From positions 1 through 64,000 of the forward strand of contig CALFNN010000012.1 of assembly GCA_937902925.1 (NCBI GenBank): DNA of 64,000 nucleotides. The letters are read 5' to 3'. The DNA comes from an uncultured Opitutaceae bacterium (lineage in GTDB: Bacteria; Verrucomicrobiota; Verrucomicrobiia; Opitutales; Opitutaceae). Made by a program: the position numbers and the translations under genes. The notes beneath the pieces were generated by a model, which was not told the DNA's origin, did no database searches, and was given only the letters and a program-made list of their open reading frames with translations. Each line of letters starts with the position of its first letter. The first letter of the stretch is position 1. Positions 1 to 6,764 of the stretch are shown piece after piece.

Positions 1-484
1 CGATGTTCTTCCGCTCGAGATTGATTTTGAGAACCTTGAAATCGTAGGTCTGGCCGACGTATTGATCGAGGTTCTTGGGGGGCTGGATGTCGATGTGCGA
101 GGCGGGCATGAACGCATCGACGCCGATGCTGATGATCAGGCCGCCCTTCACTTTCGCCTTCACGCGGCCGGCGGCCACGGAACCCTCGGGGAACTTCGTC
201 AGGATGTTGTCCCAATTCTTCTTTTGTTCGGCGAGGTCGAAGGACAGCACTGGCGCGCCGGACTTGTCCTCGAGCTTTTCGACGAGCACCTCGATCGTGG
301 AGCCGATTTGCAGCTCCCCGATGTCGAGAAATTCGTGGGCGGGGATGACGCCTTCGGATTTGCCGCCAATGTCGACGACGACTTCGTTCTGGCGGATTTC
401 GGTGATGACGCCCGGGACAATCGCACCCTCCTTCAACTTGTCGAAGGACGACTGGGCGAGCAGGTCTTGCATGACGGAACTCAT
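1..484 (-). CDS. rpsA: 30S ribosomal protein S1, N-terminal part (runs off the window)
   Basis: S1 binds mRNA on the small ribosomal subunit through tandem OB-fold S1 domains. The visible 161 codons cover the first S1 repeat (DIGGKSEGVIPAHEF near residue 35) and most of the second (GRVKAKVKGGLIISI near residue 105). The segment lines up closely with the start of E. coli S1, including the KVKGG turn and the DIQPP/DVRP stretch. The ATG at 484 opens a protein beginning MSSVMQDLLAQSSFDKLKEG. No clear Shine-Dalgarno sequence precedes it, which is common for rpsA and for this window. It is the last gene of a minus-strand run but is separated from the lipoprotein gene by 211 bases, so it probably has its own promoter. 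The 3' end lies outside the window. Confidence 0.95.
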   Translation of the reverse strand, partial: MSSVMQDLLAQSSFDKLKEGAIVPGVITEIRQNEVVVDIGGKSEGVIPAHEFLDIGELQIGSTIEVLVEKLEDKSGAPVLSFDLAEQKKNWDNILTKFPEGSVAAGRVKAKVKGGLIISIGVDAFMPASHIDIQPPKNLDQYVGQTYDFKVLKINLERKNI

Positions 485-695
485 ATGCGGAAAACCGGAC
501 TGCCGTCGCCTGCTCCAGCGCGCCGTCAGACCGGTGGCGACCCCACCGTGAGGCGGAGCCGATTGGTTGATGGTTAGACTAACGTGACCGGCCGGCGGGA
601 GCATCGCGGCAACGCCAACCAGACCAATAAGAACAGCCGCGAACGGTCAGATTCCCCCGCCCTCCCTTGCGTCGCAAGCCGAATCTCGGAACGAT

Positions 696-1172
696 TCAGC
701 CCTTCTTTTGGGCGTCGATGGCCTTCTGGAGGTTGCGAAAGAAGGTGTCGTAAAGCGGCGTGTCGCGCAGCGGCGTCTCGGTGGCCGTGCCGGCGCGATT
801 GGCAGAATCCGCCTCGATGACTTCTTTCATCCAAGCCTGCACTTCGGTGCCTCCGTCCGTGGTCGCATGCAAGCGCAGCTTCAGCGAGACTTGGCGGGCG
901 CTGTGCGGAGCGTCGCCGGTTGAAACGCCGTTGATCGCCTCGAGCTCGCCCTGGGCCGCCCCGCCCCGCAGAAACCGGAAATCCATTTGACCGATCGCCA
1001 CCCGCGCGGCCTCGTAAACCGCCCTCGGTGCAATTTCCGGGTAGACCTTGGTCTGCGGTTGGTCGCGCGCCGCGATTTTTTCCCGGACACTGTCCGAGAT
1101 ATCCGACAACGATTCGCAACCGGCGAAAGCGACGGCTGCCGCCAGCACGGCGGGGGCAAGGAGTTTTTTCAT
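696..1172 (-). CDS. small lipoprotein of unknown function
   Basis: This 158-residue protein begins with a short basic N-terminus, a hydrophobic stretch and a lipobox (VAFAGC, Cys at residue 19), so signal peptidase II processing and membrane anchoring are expected. The mature part has no family I can name with certainty. It resembles small exported proteins in which a compact domain carries a VSLKLRLHATTDGGTEVQAW strand pattern and a charged C-terminal helix ending in KKG. The start is 3 bases after the stop of aguA, so it is very likely translated from the same mRNA as the putrescine genes. A role in polyamine metabolism is not implied by anything in the protein itself. Confidence 0.8.
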   Translation of the reverse strand: MKKLLAPAVLAAAVAFAGCESLSDISDSVREKIAARDQPQTKVYPEIAPRAVYEAARVAIGQMDFRFLRGGAAQGELEAINGVSTGDAPHSARQVSLKLRLHATTDGGTEVQAWMKEVIEADSANRAGTATETPLRDTPLYDTFFRNLQKAIDAQKKG

Positions 1173-1175
1173 GGC

Positions 1176-2231
1176 TCAGCGGGGCTGCTGCTGCGAGATG
1201 CAGTGCAGAGTCCCGAGGCCCCACACGAGTTCCAAACAATCGACGGGAACGATCTCCCGCCCCGGAAAACACGCGGCGAGCACTTCCGCCGCGGCCGCAT
1301 CGCGGTCGGGCTGGCGAAACGCGGGCATCAGGACGGCACCGTTCAGGACGAGAAAATTCGCGTAGCTCGCCGGCAGCCGGTAGCCGTCGCAGTAACTTGG
1401 GTGAGGCATGGGGAGTTCGACGATTTTGAACTTCTCCCCGCCGGGCGTGCGCAGCTCGCGCAACCGGGTGAGATTCTCCGCCAGCTTCCCGTGATTGACG
1501 TCGCGTTGGTCCTCCTCGAACGCCGTCACGATTCCGTCCACTGCAAAGAAACGCGTGAGATCGTCGACGTGCCCGTCGGTGTCGTCACCGGCAATGCCGT
1601 CGCCGAGCCAGATCACGGTGTGGATGCCGAGGGAATCCCGCAGCGCCTGCTCGATCTGCCCTTTTGTCAGCGTCGGGTTCCGATTCTTGTTCAGGAGACA
1701 GGCTTCCGTCGTCAGGAGCAGTCCCGCGCCGTTGACGTCGATCGAGCCGCCCTCGAGCACCATGTTGCGCGCAAACCGGCGGATCTGAAATGCCGAGGCG
1801 ATCCGGCGCGGAATGGCATCGTCGTGCTCGAAGTGGGGATATTTGCGGCCCCACGCGTTGAACCGCCAGTCGGTGATCGCCACTTCGCCCGTCGCGTCGT
1901 TTTTGACGAAAATCGGCCCGTGGTCGCGACACCAGGCGTCATCGGTCGGGTGGTCAAAAAGCGCCACTCGGGGCAGGTCGGCCTTCGCCTTCTGGACAAG
2001 CGACCGCACCCGCGCCTGCAGCGGTTTTGCGACGTTGATCCGGACATCCTCGAATCGGCTGATCTGAGCGACGATTTCCGCGAACTTCGCCGGGATCGGC
2101 CGGAAATGCCCGGGCCAGGTTTGCCGCCGGTGCGGCCACGACAGCCAAATCGCGGCCTGCGGCTCCCACTCCGCCGGCATCCGGAATCCGAGCGAGGTCG
2201 GCTGGTCCTTTTTGGCGGTTTCGGTCGGCAT
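1176..2231 (-). CDS. aguA: agmatine deiminase (peptidyl-arginine deiminase family)
   Basis: Predicted to convert agmatine to N-carbamoylputrescine and ammonia. The 351-residue protein has the hallmarks of the guanidino-group-modifying fold: WCRDHGP near residue 100, EGGSIDVNG near 160, DDTDGHVDDLTRF near 215, and a C-terminal catalytic cysteine in LGTLHCISQQQP. The usual glycine triplet before the HC motif reads GLG, a mild variation. I chose the ATG at 2231 (MPTETAKKDQ) because homologues start shortly before the GFRMPAEW segment; the open frame continues upstream to 2354 but would overlap the end of aguB. The gene directly upstream encodes the next enzyme of the pathway, which makes agmatine a more likely substrate than peptidyl arginine. 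Confidence 0.92.
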   Translation of the reverse strand: MPTETAKKDQPTSLGFRMPAEWEPQAAIWLSWPHRRQTWPGHFRPIPAKFAEIVAQISRFEDVRINVAKPLQARVRSLVQKAKADLPRVALFDHPTDDAWCRDHGPIFVKNDATGEVAITDWRFNAWGRKYPHFEHDDAIPRRIASAFQIRRFARNMVLEGGSIDVNGAGLLLTTEACLLNKNRNPTLTKGQIEQALRDSLGIHTVIWLGDGIAGDDTDGHVDDLTRFFAVDGIVTAFEEDQRDVNHGKLAENLTRLRELRTPGGEKFKIVELPMPHPSYCDGYRLPASYANFLVLNGAVLMPAFRQPDRDAAAAEVLAACFPGREIVPVDCLELVWGLGTLHCISQQQPR

Positions 2232-2287
2232 TTTCGGGCGCCGCTTGTCGGAGCCCGAAGGGACGGCGTCAAGCGCCGTTCCTGCCT

Positions 2288-3163
2288 TCAGTCGATAAAA
2301 CGCCGCGTCAGATCGCCATAGGCGTCGATCCGCCGGTCGCGCAAAAACGGCCAATGCGTCCGGGTATCATCGACATTCGCCATGTCGATGGGCACCAGCA
2401 GGATCTCTTCCTTGTCGGGACTGGCCTTGCCAAGAATTTCCCCGCTCGTGCCCGCCACGAAACTCTGGCCCCAAAACTCGATGCCATTGCCCCCGGCGGG
2501 CGTCTCGTGCCCAATGCGATTTGTCACCGCCACGAAGCAGCCGTTGGCGACGCCATGGGCGCGCTGGATCGTCTCCCACGCGCCATGTTGCCTGGCGCCC
2601 AGCGCCTTTTTTTCCTTCGGATGCCACCCGATTGCCGTCGGATAAAACAGGATCTCCGCTCCCTGCAGTGCCGTCAGCCGCGCCGCCTCGGGATACCATT
2701 GATCCCAGCAGATCAGCACGCCGATCTTCCCGAACTTCGTCGGCCACGCGCGAAACCCGGTGTCCCCGGGCGTGAAATAAAACTTCTCGTAGTAGAGCGG
2801 GTCGTCCGGGATGTGCATTTTCCGGTAGACGCCAAGCAACGCACCGTCGGCATCGATGATCGCGGCGGTGTTGTGATAGAGGCCGGCAGTCCGTTTTTCG
2901 AACAGCGACACGACCACGACGACGCCGTGCCGCTTCGCCAGTTTCTGAAACGCCTTCGTGGTCGGACCGGGCACCGCTTCGGCGAGTTTGAAATTTTCGT
3001 AGTCCTCGCTCTGGCAGAAATACTGCGACCGAAACAGCTCCTGCGTGCAGATGATGTTCGCCCCCCGCTTCGCCGCGCGTTCCGCGAGCGCCAGCGTCTT
3101 CGCGAGGTTGGCCGCGGGGTCGGCGCCACACGCATGTTGAAGGAGACCGAGGGTGACTTTCAT
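2288..3163 (-). CDS. aguB: N-carbamoylputrescine amidase (nitrilase superfamily)
   Basis: Predicted to hydrolyse N-carbamoylputrescine to putrescine, CO2 and ammonia. The 291-residue protein carries the nitrilase catalytic triad: Glu in CTQELF, Lys in YRKMHIPDDP and Cys in LICWDQWYPE. The segments around them (FYFTPGD, FYPTAIGWHP, GIEFWGQSF, PFLRDRRIDAY) are typical of AguB rather than of other nitrilases. The ATG at 3163 gives MKVTLGLLQHAC, the normal family start; the frame extends to 3337 only through sequence that overlaps the neighbouring gene. It sits 56 bases before aguA and 5 bases after the stop of a small membrane-protein gene, so aguB and aguA are probably co-transcribed. Confidence 0.93.
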   Translation of the reverse strand: MKVTLGLLQHACGADPAANLAKTLALAERAAKRGANIICTQELFRSQYFCQSEDYENFKLAEAVPGPTTKAFQKLAKRHGVVVVVSLFEKRTAGLYHNTAAIIDADGALLGVYRKMHIPDDPLYYEKFYFTPGDTGFRAWPTKFGKIGVLICWDQWYPEAARLTALQGAEILFYPTAIGWHPKEKKALGARQHGAWETIQRAHGVANGCFVAVTNRIGHETPAGGNGIEFWGQSFVAGTSGEILGKASPDKEEILLVPIDMANVDDTRTHWPFLRDRRIDAYGDLTRRFID

Positions 3164-3168
3164 GAAGC

Positions 3169-3630
3169 TCAGGTCAGGGCCGCCTGCTCGATTTTTTCCC
3201 GCAGGATGGCGACAAATTCCTCGACATGTCGCGCCGACGGAAGGCCCTGGTTGATGAACACCACCGGGCGGCCCGTATGACGCCCATGGAAGATCACATA
3301 GTCGACCTTCCGGGTGAAAAATCGCAGCCAGCAGCACGCGGCCAAAAACGCGACCGCCGCGGCCACCGCGAGCAACCCCATCCGCTCCTCCCCCGGCGAT
3401 GGCTGGAACGCGCCGCCCAAAGCGCCCAGGGCGCCCAGGCTGAAAACACCGGCAAACATCAGCGACGGCAGCGGGAGCTGCTTGAAATAGGAGGGAATCG
3501 CCCGCAGTTCCTTCAACGGCACTTCCACGCGGTTGCTCCTCAGGAGATTGCTGCCGGCCACCAGCAATGCGGTTTCCGTCAGTTCGAAGCTGCAGCGGAT
3601 CCGCGGAAATCTTCGCTGCTGGAGGATCAT
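3169..3630 (-). CDS. two-helix membrane protein of unknown function
   Basis: A 153-residue protein that I do not recognise. It has an N-terminal soluble stretch of about 60 residues, two closely spaced hydrophobic helices (about residues 55-75 and 82-102) joined by a short loop rich in Pro, Gly and Glu, and a C-terminal soluble domain of about 50 residues. The C-terminal part contains VIFHGRHTGRPVVFINQG and a helix ending EFVAILREKI, which looks like a bacterial PH-like or small membrane-bound domain, but this is a guess. The ATG at 3630 (MILQQRRFPR) is chosen because upstream codons overlap hisG. It lies 25 bases after hisG and 5 bases before aguB on the same strand. Confidence 0.7.
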   Translation of the reverse strand: MILQQRRFPRIRCSFELTETALLVAGSNLLRSNRVEVPLKELRAIPSYFKQLPLPSLMFAGVFSLGALGALGGAFQPSPGEERMGLLAVAAAVAFLAACCWLRFFTRKVDYVIFHGRHTGRPVVFINQGLPSARHVEEFVAILREKIEQAALT

Positions 3631-3655
3631 GGAACCGTCCCGTCCGCGGCGCGCG

Positions 3656-4540
3656 TCAATACACGACCTTGTTGAGCGGATATTCCACGATGCCCTCCGC
3701 CCCGAGCGCCTTGAGCTGCGGGATGATTTCGCGGACGACGCTCTCGTCGATGATCGTCTCCAGCGCAATCCAGTCCGGCGAGCTGAGCTGGGAAATGGTC
3801 GGGTTGCGCAGCGCCGGCAGCGACTTCACCACCGCGTCGAGCGCCGCCTTCGGCAGGTTCATCTTCAGGCCGACCTTGGACTCGGCCTCGAGTGCGCCGC
3901 GCAGCAGCAGCGCAATGGTCTCGATTTTTTTGCGCTTCGCGGGATTCGCCCAGCTCTTTTTGTTGGCGATGAGTTTGGTGTTGGTCTCGAGCAGCGTGTC
4001 GATGATCCGCAGCTTGTTCGCCCGGATCGAGTTTCCCGTCTCGGTGATGTCCACGATCGCGTCGACGAGATCGGGCACCTTCACCTCGGTCGCACCCCAG
4101 GAAAACTCCACGTCGACCTTGATGCCCTTTTTCTCGAAGTAGCGGCGCACCGTCCCGACCAGTTCCGTGGCGATCCGTTTGCCGGCGAGCTGTTCCGGCT
4201 TGGTGATGCCGCTGGCCTCGGGGACACAGAGCACCCAGCGCGACTTCAAGGTGGTGGCGCGGCTGTAGACGAGGTCGCACACCTCGACCACGTCCGACTC
4301 GTTTTCCCTGATCCAATCGAAACCGGTCAAACCGCAGTCGAAAAAGCCGTGCTCCACGTAACGGCTGACCTCCTGCGCCCGGATGAAACGGCCGTCGAGC
4401 TCGGCATCGTCGATCGAGGGTTTGTAGGAGCGGGAGCTCGTGGTGATTTTCCAACCTGCCTTCGCAAACAGGTTCTTGGTGGATTCCTCGAGGCTGCCCT
4501 TGGGCAGGCCGAGCATCAGGAGTGGCGGTTTGTCGGACAC
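3656..4540 (-). CDS. hisG: ATP phosphoribosyltransferase, long form
   Basis: Catalyses the first step of histidine synthesis, joining ATP and PRPP. The 294-residue protein has GLPKGSLEEST at its start, the phosphoribosyl-binding segment DAIVDITETGNS near residue 160, and a C-terminal extension of about 80 residues ending in KALGAEGIVEYPLNKVV. That extension matches the HisG_C regulatory domain of the long, homohexameric, histidine-inhibited form, so no HisZ partner is needed. A GTG at 4540 (VSDKPPLLMLGL) is the preferred start; an internal ATG at 4516 is possible. The frame runs further upstream but would overlap the divergent regulator gene. No other his genes are visible in the window. Confidence 0.93.
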   Translation of the reverse strand: MSDKPPLLMLGLPKGSLEESTKNLFAKAGWKITTSSRSYKPSIDDAELDGRFIRAQEVSRYVEHGFFDCGLTGFDWIRENESDVVEVCDLVYSRATTLKSRWVLCVPEASGITKPEQLAGKRIATELVGTVRRYFEKKGIKVDVEFSWGATEVKVPDLVDAIVDITETGNSIRANKLRIIDTLLETNTKLIANKKSWANPAKRKKIETIALLLRGALEAESKVGLKMNLPKAALDAVVKSLPALRNPTISQLSSPDWIALETIIDESVVREIIPQLKALGAEGIVEYPLNKVVY

Positions 4541-4651
4541 GCCGGCCAAGGGAGACCCCGCGACGGGGGCCTTCAAGCAAATTTGCCGGAACCCCGGCCG
4601 GCGTTCCATCTCTACGAACCCGGGGCGCGACCCGAGCCCGTCGGCGCATTG

Positions 4652-4679
4652 GTTGACAAGCTCCCCTCCCAACCTAAGA
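4652..4679 (+). promoter_or_regulatory. candidate sigma-70 type promoter of the response regulator gene
   Basis: A perfect -35 box TTGACA at 4652-4657 is followed after 16 bases by TAAGAA at 4674-4679, a weak -10 match. Transcription would begin about 12 bases before the ATG at 4698. This lies in the 157-base spacer between the divergent hisG and regulator genes. The call rests on the -35 match and position only. Confidence 0.4.
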
Positions 4680-4697
4680 AACTGTTGCCGTTTGGTT

Positions 4698-5465
4698 ATG
4701 CCCACCACGACTCCTCCCCGCACCGAGCCCAAACCACTCATCGTCATTGTCGAGGATGAGGCCGAGCTGGCCGCGCTGGTCTCGATGCATCTCGAAAAGG
4801 CGGGGATGCATACGCAGGTCTGCAACCGCGCCGCCCATGCGTTCAAGTTCCTCAAGAAGAATTTCGCGAACCTGCTGCTGCTGGACATCACCCTGCCCGA
4901 CCAGTCGGGCTTCTCGCTGCTCGAGGAGCTCAAGGCCGCCGACATCACGATCCCCGTGATTTTCCTCACCGGCAACATCGAGGAGGTGAGCAAGGTGAAA
5001 GGGCTCGAAATGGGCGGGGACGACTACGTGACGAAGCCGTTCAGCTACGCGGAACTGCTCGCCCGCATCCGCGCCGTCCTGCGCCGGACCGAGGATAAAA
5101 CCGACCTGAATGTGACGAAAAACGTCAAGATCAGTGACGAACCGTTCGACTTTTGCGGCGCCAAAATCACCCCGGTCCGGCTGGAGATTTCATTCCCGGA
5201 CGGGGCGGTGCAAAAACTCGGCCGCAAGGAACTCGGCATTCTCGCCTATCTCAACGCCCATCCCGGCGAGGTCATCACGCGCAAGGCTCTTATCCATTCT
5301 GTCTGGGGCATCCACGCCGATGTCCGCAGCCGTTCGCTCGATCAGTATGTGGTCAAGGTGCGCGAGCTCTTCAGCGAGCATGGGCTCGATCTTTCGAAAT
5401 TCCGCACCGTGCACGGGATCGGCTATATTTTCGATCCCCAGGGCGTTTCGCAGGAGGGTCGCTAG
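4698..5465 (+). CDS. response regulator, OmpR/PhoB type
   Basis: A 255-residue two-domain response regulator. The receiver domain has the acidic pair E19/D20, the phosphoacceptor Asp63 in LLLLDITLPDQSG, Thr91 and Lys113 in YVTKPF. The C-terminal half (about 150-250) is a winged helix of the Trans_reg_C type, with KELGILAYLNAHPGEVITR and a final VHGIGYIF strand-turn. The linker is longer than usual and contains the segment VRLEISFPDGAVQKLG before the helix-turn-helix. The ATG at 4698 is the first in frame after a good -35 box. No histidine kinase gene is adjacent, so its partner must be encoded elsewhere or it is an orphan. It is the only recognisable transcription regulator in the window. Confidence 0.93.
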   Translation: MPTTTPPRTEPKPLIVIVEDEAELAALVSMHLEKAGMHTQVCNRAAHAFKFLKKNFANLLLLDITLPDQSGFSLLEELKAADITIPVIFLTGNIEEVSKVKGLEMGGDDYVTKPFSYAELLARIRAVLRRTEDKTDLNVTKNVKISDEPFDFCGAKITPVRLEISFPDGAVQKLGRKELGILAYLNAHPGEVITRKALIHSVWGIHADVRSRSLDQYVVKVRELFSEHGLDLSKFRTVHGIGYIFDPQGVSQEGR

Positions 5466-5491
5466 TTAGCGCCTGCGCCCCGCCGGCGAAC

Positions 5492-5707
5492 TCACTCGAG
5501 CAAACTGCAAACCTCGGTCACGCGATCGATTGCGCTGGAGAGATGGTCCCGGCGCTCCGGCCGCGCCATCGTGCCGGCTTGGCTGGCCTCGAGGTGACGG
5601 AGCCAGGTCGTGATGAGCTCGGTATTGTAGGCGTTCATCACCAACTCGACGGCCTTGTCCTGGCCGACCTTTTCCACGATCTTTTTCATGTCGTTCTTTT
5701 TTTCCAT
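5492..5707 (-). CDS. small helical protein of unknown function
   Basis: A 71-residue, mostly helical protein starting MEKKNDMKKIVEKVGQDKAV. It has no cysteines, no signal peptide and no membrane helix, and I do not recognise its family. A second in-frame ATG at 5725 would add six residues (MGQGIP). The ATG at 5707 is preferred because an AAGG sequence lies 7 bases upstream of it. Both ATGs lie in the arms of a perfect inverted repeat (5704-5727). Convergent with the response regulator; its stop is 26 bases from the regulator stop. The exonuclease gene upstream on the same strand ends after this gene starts in map order, so the two are separate units reading the same way. Confidence 0.6.
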   Translation of the reverse strand: MEKKNDMKKIVEKVGQDKAVELVMNAYNTELITTWLRHLEASQAGTMARPERRDHLSSAIDRVTEVCSLLE

Positions 5708-5727
5708 GGGGATGCCTTGCCCCATGG
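5704..5727. repeat. perfect inverted repeat over the start of the small gene
   Basis: Arms CCATGGGG (5704-5711) and CCCCATGG (5720-5727) flank an 8-base loop. Each arm contains one of the two candidate ATG codons of the minus-strand 71-residue gene. In the mRNA this could fold into a GC-rich hairpin hiding the start codon, or in DNA act as an operator. Confidence 0.6.
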
Positions 5728-5770
5728 ATAGGCCCCCCTGCCCGGGGAAACAAGCCGCGATTCGGAAGCC

Positions 5771-6724
5771 CTAAAACAACTCCGCCTGCCTGGGTTTGGC
5801 GGCGGACGCTGGAGCCGGGCCCGGGGCCGGCGAAGAAGCGGCCGCGGTCGGAACGCCCGCCCCGTAACGCCGCTGCGCCTCGGTCAGCGTCGAACGCATT
5901 TCGAAGCCCTCGAGCAGCCGGAACAGTTCGTCCGGCGCCGGCGTTCGCCATTGCGGCGTTACCGGCGGCAGCGACAGGTTCAATGTCGTCAGCTTGAGAT
6001 TGACCCGCAGTCGCGCCGCGTGGGCCGCCACATTCTCGCGGAACCGGTCGGGCTTCAATTCCGCCGCATGGGCGATCACGCCCTCGAAGTCGCCCCACTC
6101 CGCCAGCCACTTCGTCGCGGTCTTCGGACCGACGCCGTCGAGTCCGGGAATGTTGTCCGACGTGTCGCCGACCAGCGCGAGATAGTCCGCGATTTTTTCC
6201 GGCGGCACGCCGAATTTTTCCCTCACGCCCCCGGCGTCCATCAATCGCCAGCCCAGCTTGGGATTGGCGGACGGCGGTGGCAGCATGATCTTGATTTTCT
6301 CGCCGACCACCTGTGCGAAATCCTTGTCGGCGCTCACGATCACCACGTCGTTCCCGGCGCGCGCCAGCGCCACGGCTTCCGAGGCCAGCAGGTCGTCGCT
6401 CTCGACTCCCTGCACCTCGATGCCCGCGAGGCCCATCGCGCGGGTGAGCGCCTTGATCGGGTCGATCTGCTGGCGGAGCGGATCGGGCATCGGTTTGCGT
6501 TGCGCCTTGTATTCCGCGTGCAGCGCGATCCGGTCCTCCGACTCGCCCAGGTCGAAAAACACGAGCGTCGAATCGGGCTTCTCCTGGTCCATCAGCTTCC
6601 AGAGCGACTTCACCCAGCCGTGCAGCGCGCCCGTCGGAAAGCCATCGGCCCGGGTCAGCTCGGGCAGCGCATAAAAACAGCGGTAGGCGAGATTGAACCC
6701 GTCAACGAGAAGCCATTTCGACAT
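5771..6724 (-). CDS. stand-alone 5'-3' exonuclease (DNA polymerase I N-terminal domain type)
   Basis: A 317-residue flap endonuclease/5'-3' exonuclease that would remove RNA primers and flaps. Metal-binding acidic clusters are visible in LLVDGFNLAYR, VQGVESDDLLAS, VIVSADKDFAQ and VGDTSDNIPG. The helix-3-turn-helix DNA-binding motif is GLDGVGPKTATKWL near residue 190. The domain stops there with no polymerase part, so this is either an extra nuclease or a split-off exonuclease. The tail after residue 285 is low-complexity (Ala, Pro, Ser) and ends in PRQAELF, which matches the beta-clamp-binding consensus QxxLF at the extreme C-terminus. The start MSKWLLVDG is the normal family start. Confidence 0.9.
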   Translation of the reverse strand: MSKWLLVDGFNLAYRCFYALPELTRADGFPTGALHGWVKSLWKLMDQEKPDSTLVFFDLGESEDRIALHAEYKAQRKPMPDPLRQQIDPIKALTRAMGLAGIEVQGVESDDLLASEAVALARAGNDVVIVSADKDFAQVVGEKIKIMLPPPSANPKLGWRLMDAGGVREKFGVPPEKIADYLALVGDTSDNIPGLDGVGPKTATKWLAEWGDFEGVIAHAAELKPDRFRENVAAHAARLRVNLKLTTLNLSLPPVTPQWRTPAPDELFRLLEGFEMRSTLTEAQRRYGAGVPTAAASSPAPGPAPASAAKPRQAELF

Positions 6725-6764
6725 GCGTCCAGCAGAGCCGGCGGCCGGCGTGCGGTCAACTGCG

